Assembly (NCBI GenBank): GCA_041687495.1
Contig: JAWLBR010000011.1
Coordinates: 1-50,463 of the forward strand
Direction of reading: 5' to 3'
Length of the DNA: 50,463 nucleotides
Origin: JAWLBR01 sp041687495
GTDB lineage: Bacteria > Bacillota > Limnochordia > DTU087 > JAAYGB01
The notes below the pieces were generated by a model, which had not been told where the DNA came from, made no database searches, and was given only the letters and a program-made list of their open reading frames with translations. Position 1 is the first letter of the stretch. Each line of letters starts with the position of its first letter. Shown one piece after another: positions 1 to 8,997 of this stretch. The translations under genes and the position numbers were made by a program.

Positions 1-272
1 AAAGGGACTTGGTGCTCGCGCATCTTCGCTTCCATATCAACCCAAGGAGCATACACTCTCTCTGCGGCCACATAGTCCTGCTGATTCAGAATGTGATACA
101 AAATCTTGTACCCCAGATGGCCCATTCCTACTTCATACACATCCGGAAAGGCTAAAGCAAAGGTGACGTCAACCTGAGACCAGTCTTTGCTCACCGAATT
201 GAACTCTCCACCGGTGTAGCGAGCTGGTTTCTCTACATGTGGTAAAATGCGATCCAGAATCTCTAAATTCAC
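1..272 (-). CDS. TIGR03960-type B12-binding radical SAM protein, N-terminal fragment
   Basis: The 5' 90 codons of a gene that continues beyond the left edge. It starts at a GTG at 272, nine bases after GGAGAG; the protein opens MNLEILDRILPHVEKPARYT and continues with DVTFALAFPDVYEVGMGHLG, the hallmark N-terminus of the TIGR03960 radical SAM family. The region seen is the start of the B12-binding-like domain; the radical SAM CxxxCxxC lies outside the window. In many Clostridia this gene follows rodA/spoIVFB and precedes TIGR03936, RNase G and rplU, which matches the position here. The exact reaction is not established for the family. Identification is by motif memory, not by search. Confidence 0.85.
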   Translation of the reverse strand, partial: MNLEILDRILPHVEKPARYTGGEFNSVSKDWSQVDVTFALAFPDVYEVGMGHLGYKILYHILNQQDYVAAERVYAPWVDMEAKMREHQVP

Positions 273-383
273 GTTTTTGATCTCTCCGTAGTTTGGCTGC
301 AATATTGGACGGTTTGTGGGGCTGGTCCATTGGGGCCGGATCGGCTCTAGTTAATAGAGTCCCTTGCATAACGGGCTTCTATC

Positions 384-425
384 CCCGTGGGTGATACATA
401 CACCTGTTTAGAAGTTCCCCACGGG
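384..425 (-). repeat. Inverted repeat between spoIVFB and the radical SAM gene
   Basis: CCCGTGGG (384-391) pairs with CCCACGGG (418-425), an 8-bp perfect stem with a 26-base loop, just downstream of the spoIVFB stop on the minus strand. No T-run follows it, so a Rho-independent terminator is only weakly supported. It could separate a sporulation gene from the housekeeping genes downstream. Confidence 0.3.
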
Positions 426-447
426 CAGAGTTTTTCCTCCCCGTTGC

Positions 448-1326
448 TTAAGAATGGCGGTCAACCGCCTCCCCGATTGGAGTCTCTATACCCTGCTCAA
501 AGAAGGTGTTAATGACCTCCCACTCCGTCAACACCCGGGCCAGGTTACCGTCCTGATCCACCACCATCACCACATGATAACGTTTCGGGCCAAATCTGCG
601 CACCAAGTCTTTGACAGGGACGAACTCCGCAGCCACCAACTGCTCGGCCGCCATCACCCCCTGTTCCCGAAGTTCATCCTTCTTGCCAGAAAGATACCGC
701 AGGAATACATAAGGCGCCAGATTTCGCTCTCTGTCTGCTGCAAAAAAGACAAAAAAGGAGACCACAATCAGGCTTACATTTACCCTGCCCTGGTATAGCA
801 GAAACCCGCCCAGGCCGGCGAACACAAAGGCCAGAACCTTTGCCAACTTAACAGCCCTTTCTGTGGCTGACCTAAAACCAATTTTTCTACTTAGGTATGC
901 CCGGTAAATGCGGCCACCATCTAGAGGTAGGGCCGGAACCAGGTTAAATGCACCCAGCATCAAATTTGATTGAACGAAAAAATCCATGTACGGCCAAGCC
1001 TGCACATACCGCGCCATCAGCAGCGCTAGCCCGGCCAGAAAGAAGTTGGTAAGTGGGCCAACTATCGCCACTGTCGCCTCGATGACTGGGTCAACCTCCA
1101 TTATATCATCAATCCGGGCAACTCCACCAAAGGGCAGTAATTCAACATCCCGCACCTTTAGCCCCAACCCTTTGGCGGCCACTGCATGTGCGTATTCATG
1201 AATTAGGACAATAGCGAAGAGGATTAAAGTCTGGGGCAGCATTTCCACTAACCACAAAAGCCCTAAAAGCAGGAGAAAGAACCAATTGAGGCGCAGCTTA
1301 ATTCCCAATAGCCTACCGATGATCAT
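448..1326 (-). CDS. spoIVFB: Site-2 metalloprotease of the SpoIVFB family (M50)
   Basis: 292-residue intramembrane zinc protease. The zinc motif HEYAH is at 43-47 and the third-ligand motif NLVPALPLDGG at 128-138, both inside hydrophobic segments. A CBS-like regulatory domain occupies about 225-290. In Bacillus, SpoIVFB cleaves pro-sigma-K in the mother cell during sporulation, with ATP sensed through the CBS domain; I infer the same role here. Start at ATG 1326, seven bases after GGAGGA. It lies after rodA and a small membrane protein on the same strand. The usual partner SpoIVFA, with its LytM-type domain, is not encoded beside it. Confidence 0.9.
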   Translation of the reverse strand: MIIGRLLGIKLRLNWFFLLLLGLLWLVEMLPQTLILFAIVLIHEYAHAVAAKGLGLKVRDVELLPFGGVARIDDIMEVDPVIEATVAIVGPLTNFFLAGLALLMARYVQAWPYMDFFVQSNLMLGAFNLVPALPLDGGRIYRAYLSRKIGFRSATERAVKLAKVLAFVFAGLGGFLLYQGRVNVSLIVVSFFVFFAADRERNLAPYVFLRYLSGKKDELREQGVMAAEQLVAAEFVPVKDLVRRFGPKRYHVVMVVDQDGNLARVLTEWEVINTFFEQGIETPIGEAVDRHS

Positions 1327-1350
1327 GGAACCATCCTCCGCCCGTCCGCC

Positions 1351-1608
1351 TTACCGCTCGGCTCCATGTGACCCCCACCGGCGGGATGCTGGCACAACGT
1401 TGTCGAGTATCTCCATCAAGTCCACCTGCTGCAGCCGCTGCTTAGCCCGACTCAAGAGGCCATCCATTTCTAGCTGCTCTGCCACTTCAGATACCTCGGA
1501 CAATCGCCCCCGCAGCTTAACGGGCACCGAATCGTCAGCATCGGACAGCATTCCAACCATCCAGACTAACAGGACTACAAAGGCCAAGTTGAGCACCCAT
1601 CGGGCCAT
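1351..1608 (-). CDS. Small single-pass membrane protein of unknown function
   Basis: 85 residues from the ATG at 1608, which has GGGAGG seven bases upstream; a longer reading from 1668 has no such site. Residues 4-21 form one hydrophobic segment, followed by a charged, probably helical tail (about 25-85). It ends 24 bases before spoIVFB, so the two are probably translated from one mRNA. It occupies the position that spoIVFA has in Bacillus, but shows no LytM/peptidase domain and is far shorter. I do not recognise the family. A role as a SpoIVFB partner is only a guess from position. Confidence 0.7.
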   Translation of the reverse strand: MARWVLNLAFVVLLVWMVGMLSDADDSVPVKLRGRLSEVSEVAEQLEMDGLLSRAKQRLQQVDLMEILDNVVPASRRWGSHGAER

Positions 1609-1789
1609 GATAGGCCTCCCCTTCCAGTTGCCATTTTCAGTATGCGTGAATACAGCTTGCAGAGCCATCCTTACCGCTAGATCAATATATGGGCTGAGAG
1701 GGGCGAATATGCGACGAGGCGGCGGCCCACCCAGGACCCCCGCCTCAGAAAACTACAGCTATCTTGTTCATCGCACTCACTGGAAATAC

Positions 1790-2926
1790 TCAGAAGCGAA
1801 TCTTCTGCTTACGCATCTGAATTCCTATCAGAAGCCCCCCGGCCATCACGTTGGTCAGCAGTGAACTGCCTCCAAAACTAATAAACGGCAGTGGGATCCC
1901 AGTCACAGGCATGATTCCCAAGGTCATACCTACGTTAATCAAGATATGGAACAAAAGCATGGAAACCACTCCAGCGCCCACCAATGCTCCAAAGCGATCT
2001 TTGGCTGTCAGCACAACCTTTAGGCCTCGATGCAGGAGCAGGGCATACAGTCCTAAGAGCAGCAGCGTTCCCACAAAGCCCAGCTCTTCACCTACCACCG
2101 AGAAAATGAAATCGGTATGATGCTCGGGAAGGAAGTTCAGCTGAGTTTGACTGCCGCCGAATATGCCCTTGCCAAAAAAGCCGCCCGACCCAATCGCGAT
2201 CATCGATTGAATTACGTTCCAGCCCGCTCCGGTGCGATACGCATAGGGGTCGAGAAACACCAGCAGTCGATCGATCTGATGGGGTTTGAGGATTGTCAGG
2301 TAACCAAGCTTGGTGGCTGCCGCCGCGCCGGAGAATAATGCCACACCAGAACCAACAATCGTCCCAAGATGGAGAGGCCTTGCTCCGGCCACCCACAGCA
2401 TGCCAAAGAGGATTCCGGTGAAAACCATAGCCGTACCGAAGTCAGGTTGGAGCAAGATGAGACCCATGGGAATCCCGACGTGCAGAAACGGACCCACCAG
2501 ATCCGGCCAAGAATCCAGACTCTCCTTCTTGTCTAGATATCGAGCCAGAGTAATGATTACCGTCAGCTTCGCCAATTCAGCCGGTTGAATTCCCCCCAGG
2601 GGACCTAGACGAAACCAACCAGTGGTACCCTTCACCGTAGCCCCCAGCACCAGCACGGCCGTTAGAATCCCTAGAGTAGCCAAGTAGATCGGCTTATAGT
2701 ACCGGCCAAAAACCCGGTAGTCAATGGACACTAAGAATCCCGCGGCCACCGTCCCCACCACGGCATTCATCAACTGGCGCAAGACGTAGTACATAGGATC
2801 TCCGACTGATGGACCCAAAGTCCGGTTAGTGGCACTGTAGATGACCACAAGCCCAAATCCGATTAGTGCCACGATGCAAGTCAACAAGACCCAATCCAAG
2901 TTTCTCAGTAATCTGCGGTCAACCAC
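1790..2926 (-). CDS. rodA: SEDS peptidoglycan glycosyltransferase RodA/FtsW family
   Basis: 378-residue multi-pass membrane protein that polymerises glycan strands from lipid II in the elongation machinery. Family features include the GIQPAELAKL segment, the extracellular FLPEHHTDFIFSVVGEELGF motif, and PLPFISFGGSS near the C-terminus. I set the start at GTG 2926 because GGAGG lies seven bases before it; the upstream TTG at 2941 overlaps that site. Its place after mreBCD and minCDE favours RodA over FtsW. The transpeptidase partner PBP2 (mrdA) is not found between mreD and minC or elsewhere in the window. Confidence 0.9.
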   Translation of the reverse strand: MVDRRLLRNLDWVLLTCIVALIGFGLVVIYSATNRTLGPSVGDPMYYVLRQLMNAVVGTVAAGFLVSIDYRVFGRYYKPIYLATLGILTAVLVLGATVKGTTGWFRLGPLGGIQPAELAKLTVIITLARYLDKKESLDSWPDLVGPFLHVGIPMGLILLQPDFGTAMVFTGILFGMLWVAGARPLHLGTIVGSGVALFSGAAAATKLGYLTILKPHQIDRLLVFLDPYAYRTGAGWNVIQSMIAIGSGGFFGKGIFGGSQTQLNFLPEHHTDFIFSVVGEELGFVGTLLLLGLYALLLHRGLKVVLTAKDRFGALVGAGVVSMLLFHILINVGMTLGIMPVTGIPLPFISFGGSSLLTNVMAGGLLIGIQMRKQKIRF

Positions 2927-3033
2927 TAAGCCACCTCCCAACCCCTGCCCATCTGTTCATTATAGGGTTTCCCCACCCTACATCTCAAGAAAAAACCTTT
3001 CCCGAGTTGCTGGAAAGGTTTGTCTTGACTATG

Positions 3034-3318
3034 CTACTTAATCCGGGCAGTGTCACCTGTACGCTTTAGCTTGCGCACAGGAATATTGGCTACCAAGGCT
3101 ACCGAACTATCTGAGCGCCTCAGATTGACATCAAACCCGCTATCGTCGATCTCCATGTACTTGGAGATGACCGAAATCAAGTCTTCCTTCAAATTGTCAA
3201 GCAGCTGGGGTGATACATCAGCCCGGTCATGGACCAGGATTAGCTGCAGCCGCTCTTTCGCCGCTTCTTTGGAACCTTCTGATTCTTTGCCCCAGATCTG
3301 CCGGAAAAAGTCAAACAC
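3034..3318 (-). CDS. minE: Cell division topological specificity factor MinE
   Basis: 94 residues. The N-terminal amphipathic helix starts MFDFFRQIWG, the MinD-contacting segment RLQLILVHDRADVSPQLLD follows, and the C-terminal dimerisation domain runs to residue 94. MinE stimulates MinD ATPase and drives the pole-to-pole oscillation that keeps the FtsZ ring at mid-cell. GTG start at 3318, eight bases after AGGGAGG. It follows minD by 17 bases, so the two are co-transcribed. MinE, rather than DivIVA alone, is typical of many Clostridia and argues against a Bacillus-like host. Confidence 0.95.
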   Translation of the reverse strand: MFDFFRQIWGKESEGSKEAAKERLQLILVHDRADVSPQLLDNLKEDLISVISKYMEIDDSGFDVNLRRSDSSVALVANIPVRKLKRTGDTARIK

Positions 3319-3335
3319 GCTGCCTGCCTCCCTTA

Positions 3336-4136
3336 TTAGCTGCTACGCCCGGTAATGGCCCGTCTGAGCCGCTGCATCAAGGACTCTTCTTCCAAAGGCA
3401 AGAACGGGACCTCTTCTCCTTCCAACCGACGGACGATGTTGCGGTATGCTTGTCCAGACCTGCTCTTACTGTCCAGAACTACAGGTTCGCCCTTGTTCGT
3501 GGACACAATGATATTCTCGTCATCGGGGATGACACCCACAAGCTCAATGGCCAGGAAGTCCAAGACATCCTCGGTCCCCATCATGTCTCCCCTCTTGACC
3601 ATCTGCGGGCGAAGGCGATTGAGGATTAGTTTGGGATTATGCAGTTCAGCAGCCTCTAAAAGGCCGATGATCCGGTCGGCGTCCCGCACCGCCGCCACTT
3701 CCGGAGTTGTCACCACTAAAGCGGAATCTGCTCCGGCAATGGCATTGCGAAAACCATGCTCGATACCTGCAGGGGAATCGATCAGCACATACTCGAACTC
3801 TTCCCGCAGCTGTCCAACTACCTCCTGCATCTCCTCTGGACTAACCGCATCCTTTTCCTTCGTCTGTGGTGCAGGGAGAAGATAGAGGTTTTCGGTCCGC
3901 TTGTCCCTAATCAAGGCTTGCTTAAGGCGACACTGTCCTCCCGCGACATGGGTAATATCGTAGACAATACGGTTCTCCAAGCCCAGAACCACATCGAGGT
4001 TACGCAGTCCAATGTCCGCGTCGATCAGACAGACCTTGTGCCCAGCCATGGCTAAACCAGTACCCAGGTTGGCTGTGGTAGTAGTCTTACCTACTCCCCC
4101 CTTGCCGCTGGTTATTGTCATCACCTTACAAGGCAT
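3336..4136 (-). CDS. minD: Septum site-determining ATPase MinD
   Basis: 266 residues from ATG 4136, preceded by AGGAGG; six extra upstream codons are unlikely. The deviant Walker A motif SGKGGVGKTT is at 10-19, with the signature lysine K12. The C-terminus, LMQRLRRAITGRSS, is the amphipathic membrane-targeting helix. In the ATP-bound dimer MinD binds the membrane and recruits MinC, and MinE releases it. It sits between minC and minE. Confidence 0.96.
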   Translation of the reverse strand: MPCKVMTITSGKGGVGKTTTTANLGTGLAMAGHKVCLIDADIGLRNLDVVLGLENRIVYDITHVAGGQCRLKQALIRDKRTENLYLLPAPQTKEKDAVSPEEMQEVVGQLREEFEYVLIDSPAGIEHGFRNAIAGADSALVVTTPEVAAVRDADRIIGLLEAAELHNPKLILNRLRPQMVKRGDMMGTEDVLDFLAIELVGVIPDDENIIVSTNKGEPVVLDSKSRSGQAYRNIVRRLEGEEVPFLPLEEESLMQRLRRAITGRSS

Positions 4137-4239
4137 AGTTATACCTCCTGACACCGGTCCCTCCCGGTTCCGGCCCTAGTCCTCCGCTCAGCCAAGTCCG
4201 CGTCCACCTTGGCTTTCTTCCTGCCGGCCCCACTGCCGG

Positions 4240-4887
4240 TTACAGCAGCAACTGGGGTACATACTCCTGTACTGCGATCTGGTCATCCTTAATCAGGGCA
4301 ACTTCGGGAAAAGTCGGTGGCACCGTAGGCTCATCGGGGCAGCGGGATATGTAGTCAGCAATCCTTAACTGCATCGGTTGAAGGCGCAGAGCCATCACCG
4401 AGGCCTTGGTATTGCCACCGGCGCCAGCGTGGGCCATCCCACGAAGAGTACCAAGGATGATGATATCCCCGGTGGCCACGACTTCGGCCCCTGGATTGAC
4501 ATCGCCAACAACAACTAGGTTGCCGTCGTGAAAAACCCGTTGTCCGGAGCGGAGGTTGCGTTTGAGCACCAAAGCGTTGTTGCCTGTGCGCTGCATGGGT
4601 GCTTCACTCAGACTAGTTTTGGGCTGGCTGCGCCTCTCTGCTGAGTAGTAAGCCACCTTTAGCACCATGTTGAACTCGGTCAACAGACTGAGCAGCTGTT
4701 CCCGCTCCCTGTCTGTCCACCCAGACGGTACATTGTCAATGGTCACCGCGGCGCCTTCCCAAAACTCCTTCGCCGGTACCAGTTTAGCCTTCAGACTCGC
4801 CAAAACTGCTGCGAAGTCGCTATCCGGTGCTATAGCAAGGACCAAGCCTTCCTTTGTTCCCTTCAGCGACACCAATTCCTTGCCCAT
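4240..4887 (-). CDS. minC: Septum site-determining protein MinC
   Basis: 215 residues from ATG 4887, four bases after AGGAAGGTG. An N-terminal FtsZ-inhibiting domain (about 1-95) is joined to a C-terminal beta-helical MinD-binding domain (about 105-205) with the characteristic VVVGDVNPGAEVVATGDIII segment. MinC blocks FtsZ assembly away from mid-cell. The 180 bases between mreD and minC contain two short hairpins, at 5030-5048 (stem TTTCCGG) and just beyond it, without a clear U-run, so a separate minC promoter is possible but not shown. Confidence 0.93.
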   Translation of the reverse strand: MGKELVSLKGTKEGLVLAIAPDSDFAAVLASLKAKLVPAKEFWEGAAVTIDNVPSGWTDREREQLLSLLTEFNMVLKVAYYSAERRSQPKTSLSEAPMQRTGNNALVLKRNLRSGQRVFHDGNLVVVGDVNPGAEVVATGDIIILGTLRGMAHAGAGGNTKASVMALRLQPMQLRIADYISRCPDEPTVPPTFPEVALIKDDQIAVQEYVPQLLL

Positions 4888-5068
4888 AGAGCACCTTCCT
4901 AAGCTGCTGATCACAGTACTACCGCCAAGCACAAAAAGCACATATAGGCGTTATTTGCCAAGATTTCCATCGGTGGCCATGCCAATACAATTTCGAGAAT
5001 GATGGACGATGTCCTGCTGGAGCAGGAATTTTCCGGTAAACCCGGAAAGGTGCCGCTCACATTGCGCC

Positions 5069-5560
5069 CTACGAGCTTAGTTCGCTGACGAAAGCCTCCA
5101 GCTTTTGCGCCAAGACGAAGACCGGAAAAGCCAAAAGCCCATTTACGATCACTGTGGGGCCAATTACCTTTTCGAGGGCAAATAGGAGAGGAAGATTGCG
5201 GCCAAAGGCCAGTAGCAATAGCCAATACAGACTCTGCTGCAGCAGAGTTGCCGCTGCGGCGATCGCCACTGGAACCAGAAAGTTCTCTTTGAACAGCTTC
5301 GGTCCCAGCCAGCCAGCGGCAAACCCCACCAGGGCATTGGTTATAGCCCCCATACCCAGGAAGTAGCCAGTAAAAAGGTCCGAGACAACTCCGCCCATCG
5401 CTCCTGCAGCAGCTCCTTTCCCAGGCCCCTTATGCAGAGCCACCGCCACTGTAATCACAGTGACGAGATCAGGGCGCAGTGACTGAAAAAGTGTTGGCCA
5501 TACTGTCATCTGCAGCAGTACAGCCCCGATAAACCACAACAGGTAACTTGCCACCCACAC
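5069..5560 (-). CDS. mreD: Rod shape-determining membrane protein MreD
   Basis: About 163 residues, almost wholly hydrophobic, with five or so predicted membrane segments. MreD is a small integral membrane part of the elongasome linking MreC and RodA/PBP2 to MreB. I prefer GTG 5560, eight bases after GGGGGGAG; GTG 5584 gives eight more residues but has a poorer site. It follows mreC closely. Identity rests on hydropathy, size and position more than on strict motifs, as is usual for this family. Confidence 0.87.
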   Translation of the reverse strand: MWVASYLLWFIGAVLLQMTVWPTLFQSLRPDLVTVITVAVALHKGPGKGAAAGAMGGVVSDLFTGYFLGMGAITNALVGFAAGWLGPKLFKENFLVPVAIAAAATLLQQSLYWLLLLAFGRNLPLLFALEKVIGPTVIVNGLLAFPVFVLAQKLEAFVSELSS

Positions 5561-5592
5561 CTGTATCACTCCCCCCGCAGCCACTGAGCACC

Positions 5593-6438
5593 CTAACTGC
5601 CTTCGGTTGGCTGCACCAGGACAAAGACAACTTCCAATTGGGCGAAATCCACTCCCGGCTGTAAAATCCCGGTTTTCTTGCTGCCGTAGGGGTCTGAATT
5701 AACATCAACGATGGTGCCTATAGTCAGCCCCCCGGGGAAAACTTGGCTCAATCCGGAGGTCACCACCACATCTCCCACAGAAATGCCGGAGTCCCGCACC
5801 AACGTCCGAACGACCGGCTTGTCCGGATCTGAGGTCTGGCCCTCGACCAGAACTAGCTCCTCTTTCCCCTGCAACCTACCGCCGATGGCACTGCGGTAAT
5901 CCAAGAGCAACATCACCTCAGATGTATGGGTGGTTGCCGTTCTCACTTGCCCCACTACTCCTCCCGGAGCGACCACGGCCATGCCTGGTGATACGCCATC
6001 CTTAACACCTCGGTTGATCAAAATATAGTTGTGCCAACTGACCGGCTCTCTGCCAACCACCTCAGCGGCCAATACCTGCTGCCCCTGGTCTTCTTGAAAC
6101 CTCAGAGCTCGACGGAGGATCCGCACCTGTCGCTCGTACCCCTCCAGCACCGCTAACCGCATCTGCAGGTTCTGAACTTGGGTTTGCAGACGCCTGTTAG
6201 CCTCGGTGAGATTCCGCAGATTCCACACCGCTGAGACCATATCCTGGACCGTTCGAGTGGCCCGGGTAATTCCCCCGGCCACGGGCGCGGTAAAATCCCG
6301 GAGGATCGCCTCAAATTTCGTGATCCCCGGTCTTGTGTAGCTAGTTACGTAAATAGTAGCGGTTATGGCGACAAATATGACCACAACCGCTACCCATCGC
6401 CCTCGGCGAAAATCCCATCCCAACGGAACCACCTGCAC
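5593..6438 (-). CDS. mreC: Rod shape-determining protein MreC
   Basis: About 281 residues: a short cytoplasmic end, one membrane segment (about 15-35), a coiled coil around 70-110 (LRNLTEANRRLQTQVQNLQ), then the extracytoplasmic beta-domain pair with GVSPGMAVVAPGGVVGQV and the later GDVVVTSGLSQVFPGGLTIG. MreC scaffolds the peptidoglycan elongation complex outside the membrane. The start is uncertain by a few codons, since the GTG at 6438 has only a weak ribosome binding site. Confidence 0.93.
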   Translation of the reverse strand: MQVVPLGWDFRRGRWVAVVVIFVAITATIYVTSYTRPGITKFEAILRDFTAPVAGGITRATRTVQDMVSAVWNLRNLTEANRRLQTQVQNLQMRLAVLEGYERQVRILRRALRFQEDQGQQVLAAEVVGREPVSWHNYILINRGVKDGVSPGMAVVAPGGVVGQVRTATTHTSEVMLLLDYRSAIGGRLQGKEELVLVEGQTSDPDKPVVRTLVRDSGISVGDVVVTSGLSQVFPGGLTIGTIVDVNSDPYGSKKTGILQPGVDFAQLEVVFVLVQPTEGS

Positions 6439-6505
6439 TGTTTCGTTTGCCTATCGAAGAACTCGGCCCGGTCACCCGTTGACCGAGCCGACAATGAAAG
6501 CACCA

Positions 6506-7534
6506 CTAAGTCAGTTTCTTTTGGCTAATAAGTACCCGCTGCAAAAGCCCAAAATGCTCCAAGGCAATGCCAGTTCCCATCACGATCGCGGTCAGTGGGT
6601 CCTCTGCCAAATAGACCGGCATGCCTGTTTCATCGGTCAACAGCCGATCCAGCCCAGAAAGCAAAGAGCCACCCCCGGCCATGACAATCCCCTTGTCCAT
6701 AATATCTGCGGCCAGCTCCGGCGGAGTCCGTTCTAAGGTCACTTTCACAGCCTCAACAATGGAAGCGATGGGCTCTCCCAACGCCTCATAGATTTCCCGT
6801 GCTGTCACATTCACCGTTTGGGGCAGTCCAGTCACTAGATCTCGGCCTCTCACATCCAGAGACTCACCGGCGTCGGCCTGCTCCTCATACGCCGTACCGA
6901 TCCGCTGCTTGATCTCTTCGGCCGTCCGCTCTCCAATGAGCAGGTTGTATGTACGCCGCACGTGCTGCACGATGGCATCATCCATCTCATCGCCGCCAAT
7001 GCGAATGGAGCGGTGAGAGACAATTCCCCCCAGCGAGATCACTGCGACCTCCGTGGTACCCCCACCGATGTCCACAATCATGTTTCCAGTCGGTTCCTGC
7101 ACCGGAAGTCCAGATCCGATGGCTGCAGCCATCGGTTCCTCGATTAGGCGGGCATCTTTGGCGCCAGCTGACAGTGTTGCGTCAATCACTGCCCGCTTCT
7201 CCACTTCCGTGACCCCGGAAGGCACCGCCACAACAACTCGGGGGCGAAAAATCCCCCTGCGCCGACTGGCTTGGCCAATAAAGTGCCGCAGCATTCTCTC
7301 GGTCACGTCAAAATCCGCGATTACCCCGTCTTTCATCGGGCGAACCGCGATGATATTACCCGGCGTGCGGCCAACCATCCTCTTTGCTTCGTTCCCCACC
7401 GCCAGGACTTGATTTGTGTCCCGGTCAATGGCCAATACCGAAGGCTCCTGGAGAACTATACCTTTACCTTTTACATACACCAGGGAGTTTGCCGTCCCCA
7501 GGTCGATTCCCATATCCTTTGAGAGCCCGAACAT
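6506..7534 (-). CDS. mreB: Rod shape-determining actin homologue MreB
   Basis: 342 residues. The first phosphate-binding loop DLGTANSLVYVKGKGIVL is at the N-terminus, the second phosphate motif DIGGGTTEVAVISLGGIV is mid-protein and the adenosine motif GIVMAGGGSLLSGLD near residue 290. MreB forms ATP-dependent membrane-bound filaments that organise cylindrical wall growth. It lies 49 bases after radC and precedes mreC and mreD, the standard Bacillota order. Confidence 0.97.
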   Translation of the reverse strand: MFGLSKDMGIDLGTANSLVYVKGKGIVLQEPSVLAIDRDTNQVLAVGNEAKRMVGRTPGNIIAVRPMKDGVIADFDVTERMLRHFIGQASRRRGIFRPRVVVAVPSGVTEVEKRAVIDATLSAGAKDARLIEEPMAAAIGSGLPVQEPTGNMIVDIGGGTTEVAVISLGGIVSHRSIRIGGDEMDDAIVQHVRRTYNLLIGERTAEEIKQRIGTAYEEQADAGESLDVRGRDLVTGLPQTVNVTAREIYEALGEPIASIVEAVKVTLERTPPELAADIMDKGIVMAGGGSLLSGLDRLLTDETGMPVYLAEDPLTAIVMGTGIALEHFGLLQRVLISQKKLT

Positions 7535-7582
7535 CGACTTCGCCCCTTCTCACATTCTATAGTGGACTATTCGGCCCCGCGG

Positions 7583-8266
7583 TTACATCAAACCCCGCTC
7601 ATTCAAGCTGACAAAACAGTTGTCACCAATGATAATATGATCCAGCACGTTGATACCCAAGAGCTGCCCAGCTTCCACAATCCGCTGGGTGACATCGAGA
7701 TCGTCTGAGCTCGGCTCTGGATCCCCACTGGGATGATTGTGAACCATGATCACTGCACAGCAGCTGCGGCGAATGCATTCCTTAAACAGCTCTCGGGGAT
7801 GAACAATGGAGGAGTTGAGATTGCCGATTGAGATGATCGGAGTGTCGATTACTCTGTGCTTAGTATCCAATAATACGATACGGAAATACTCCCGATCCAA
7901 GTGTTTCATCTCAACCATCAGCAGCTTGGCTGCATCCTGCGGCGATCGAACCGTCGTTCCCGCTCCTCTGGCCGACTCGGCCATCCGCACACTCAACTGA
8001 GTTGCGGCTAACAACACGGCCGCTTTGGCCGGGCCAATCCCCTTTACTTTCTGCAATTCTTCACAACTCATCCCGGCCAATCCGGTTAACCCCTTAGCCG
8101 TGGCCAAAACCCGTTCAGCCAGCTGCAGTGCGCTCTCACTGACCGTGCCTGTCCCCAAAAGCAACGCCAACAGCTCCCGGTTGGACAGGGCGGCAGCCCC
8201 ATAGCGAAGCAGTTTCTCCCGTGGACGTTCTGATTCAGGTAGATCACGGATAAACAAAGTTGACAA
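7583..8266 (-). CDS. radC: RadC/JAB1-type MPN domain protein
   Basis: 227 residues: a UPF0758 N-terminal helix-hairpin-helix region (about 1-100, with VKGIGPAKAA) and a C-terminal JAB metalloprotease-like domain with the motif HNHPSGDPEPSSDD. Named after a radiation phenotype that was later assigned elsewhere; its biochemical role is unsettled. TTG start at 8266, seven bases after GGAGGG. It lies between maf and mreB, as in Bacillus subtilis. Confidence 0.94.
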   Translation of the reverse strand: MSTLFIRDLPESERPREKLLRYGAAALSNRELLALLLGTGTVSESALQLAERVLATAKGLTGLAGMSCEELQKVKGIGPAKAAVLLAATQLSVRMAESARGAGTTVRSPQDAAKLLMVEMKHLDREYFRIVLLDTKHRVIDTPIISIGNLNSSIVHPRELFKECIRRSCCAVIMVHNHPSGDPEPSSDDLDVTQRIVEAGQLLGINVLDHIIIGDNCFVSLNERGLM

Positions 8267-8314
8267 GCAAAATCCCTCCAGCCGATTACGGGCATGGCTA
8301 GTGTAAGGGACAAT

Positions 8315-8926
8315 TTACCAGTTTCTCCACGGACCCCGGCCCAACTGGTTTAGTCTGTCACATAAACTACCCAGGGGCAGGCCAACCACATTAGTATAGC
8401 ATCCGTCGACCTTGGCCACAAATGCTGCAGCCCTTCCCTGAATGCCGTAAGCACCGGCCTTATCCATAGGCTCGCCCGTGGCGACATAAGCCTCAATCTC
8501 TGGTCGATCGAGGGGACGAAATGTCACGTTAGTGGTCTCAGCCCACGCTGCCGACGTGCGGATTTCTCCTGACGAGACCACCAGCAGACAAACGCCGGTG
8601 ACTACCTGATGGGTCTTGCCTTGCAGGGATGTGAGCATCTGCACTGCCTCTTGGGCGTCAGTGGGCTTACCAAGAACCTGCGAACCAAGAATGACTACTG
8701 TGTCAGCGGCGATAACTAGATGTTCACCACTTCCCCGCTCCGCCTGTTTTACTGTCTGAGAAACATCTTGTGCCTTGGCCTGAGCCAATTCGATGGGGAG
8801 CAAGGAAGGTTCCGGGACACTAATGGTAGATTCATCGATCTTAGATGGAATCACGACAGCAGACAGGCCAACCTGCTCCAGCAGTTCCTTTCGTCTCGGC
8901 GAAGCAGATGCCAGTATTAGTTGCAC
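8315..8926 (-). CDS. maf: Maf-family nucleoside triphosphate pyrophosphatase
   Basis: 203 residues from GTG 8926, seven bases after GGGAGG; a longer start at 8974 is less likely. The family opens with ILASASPRRKELL (residues 3-15) and carries AADTVVILGSQVLGKP and YVATGEPMDKAGAYGIQG. Maf proteins hydrolyse dTTP/UTP or modified nucleotides to monophosphates and are linked to septum arrest. First gene of the maf-radC-mreBCD run; a terminator separates it from cysK upstream. Confidence 0.93.
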   Translation of the reverse strand: MQLILASASPRRKELLEQVGLSAVVIPSKIDESTISVPEPSLLPIELAQAKAQDVSQTVKQAERGSGEHLVIAADTVVILGSQVLGKPTDAQEAVQMLTSLQGKTHQVVTGVCLLVVSSGEIRTSAAWAETTNVTFRPLDRPEIEAYVATGEPMDKAGAYGIQGRAAAFVAKVDGCYTNVVGLPLGSLCDRLNQLGRGPWRNW

Positions 8927-8997
8927 AAACGAACCTCCCATACTTAATAATCTCACTTCTGCAGACAAGCACAAAACTCCTTCGGTATAACGAAAAA

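Noticed and set aside
454..798. Plus-strand frame with a run of five histidines
   Set aside because: It is the complement of spoIVFB codons around the CBS-like domain; the histidine run is a reading-frame accident.
5030..5048. Hairpin TTTCCGG-loop-CCGGAAA after mreD as a terminator
   Set aside because: No U-run follows and the genes on both sides belong to the usual mre-min operon; left as a minor note under minC.
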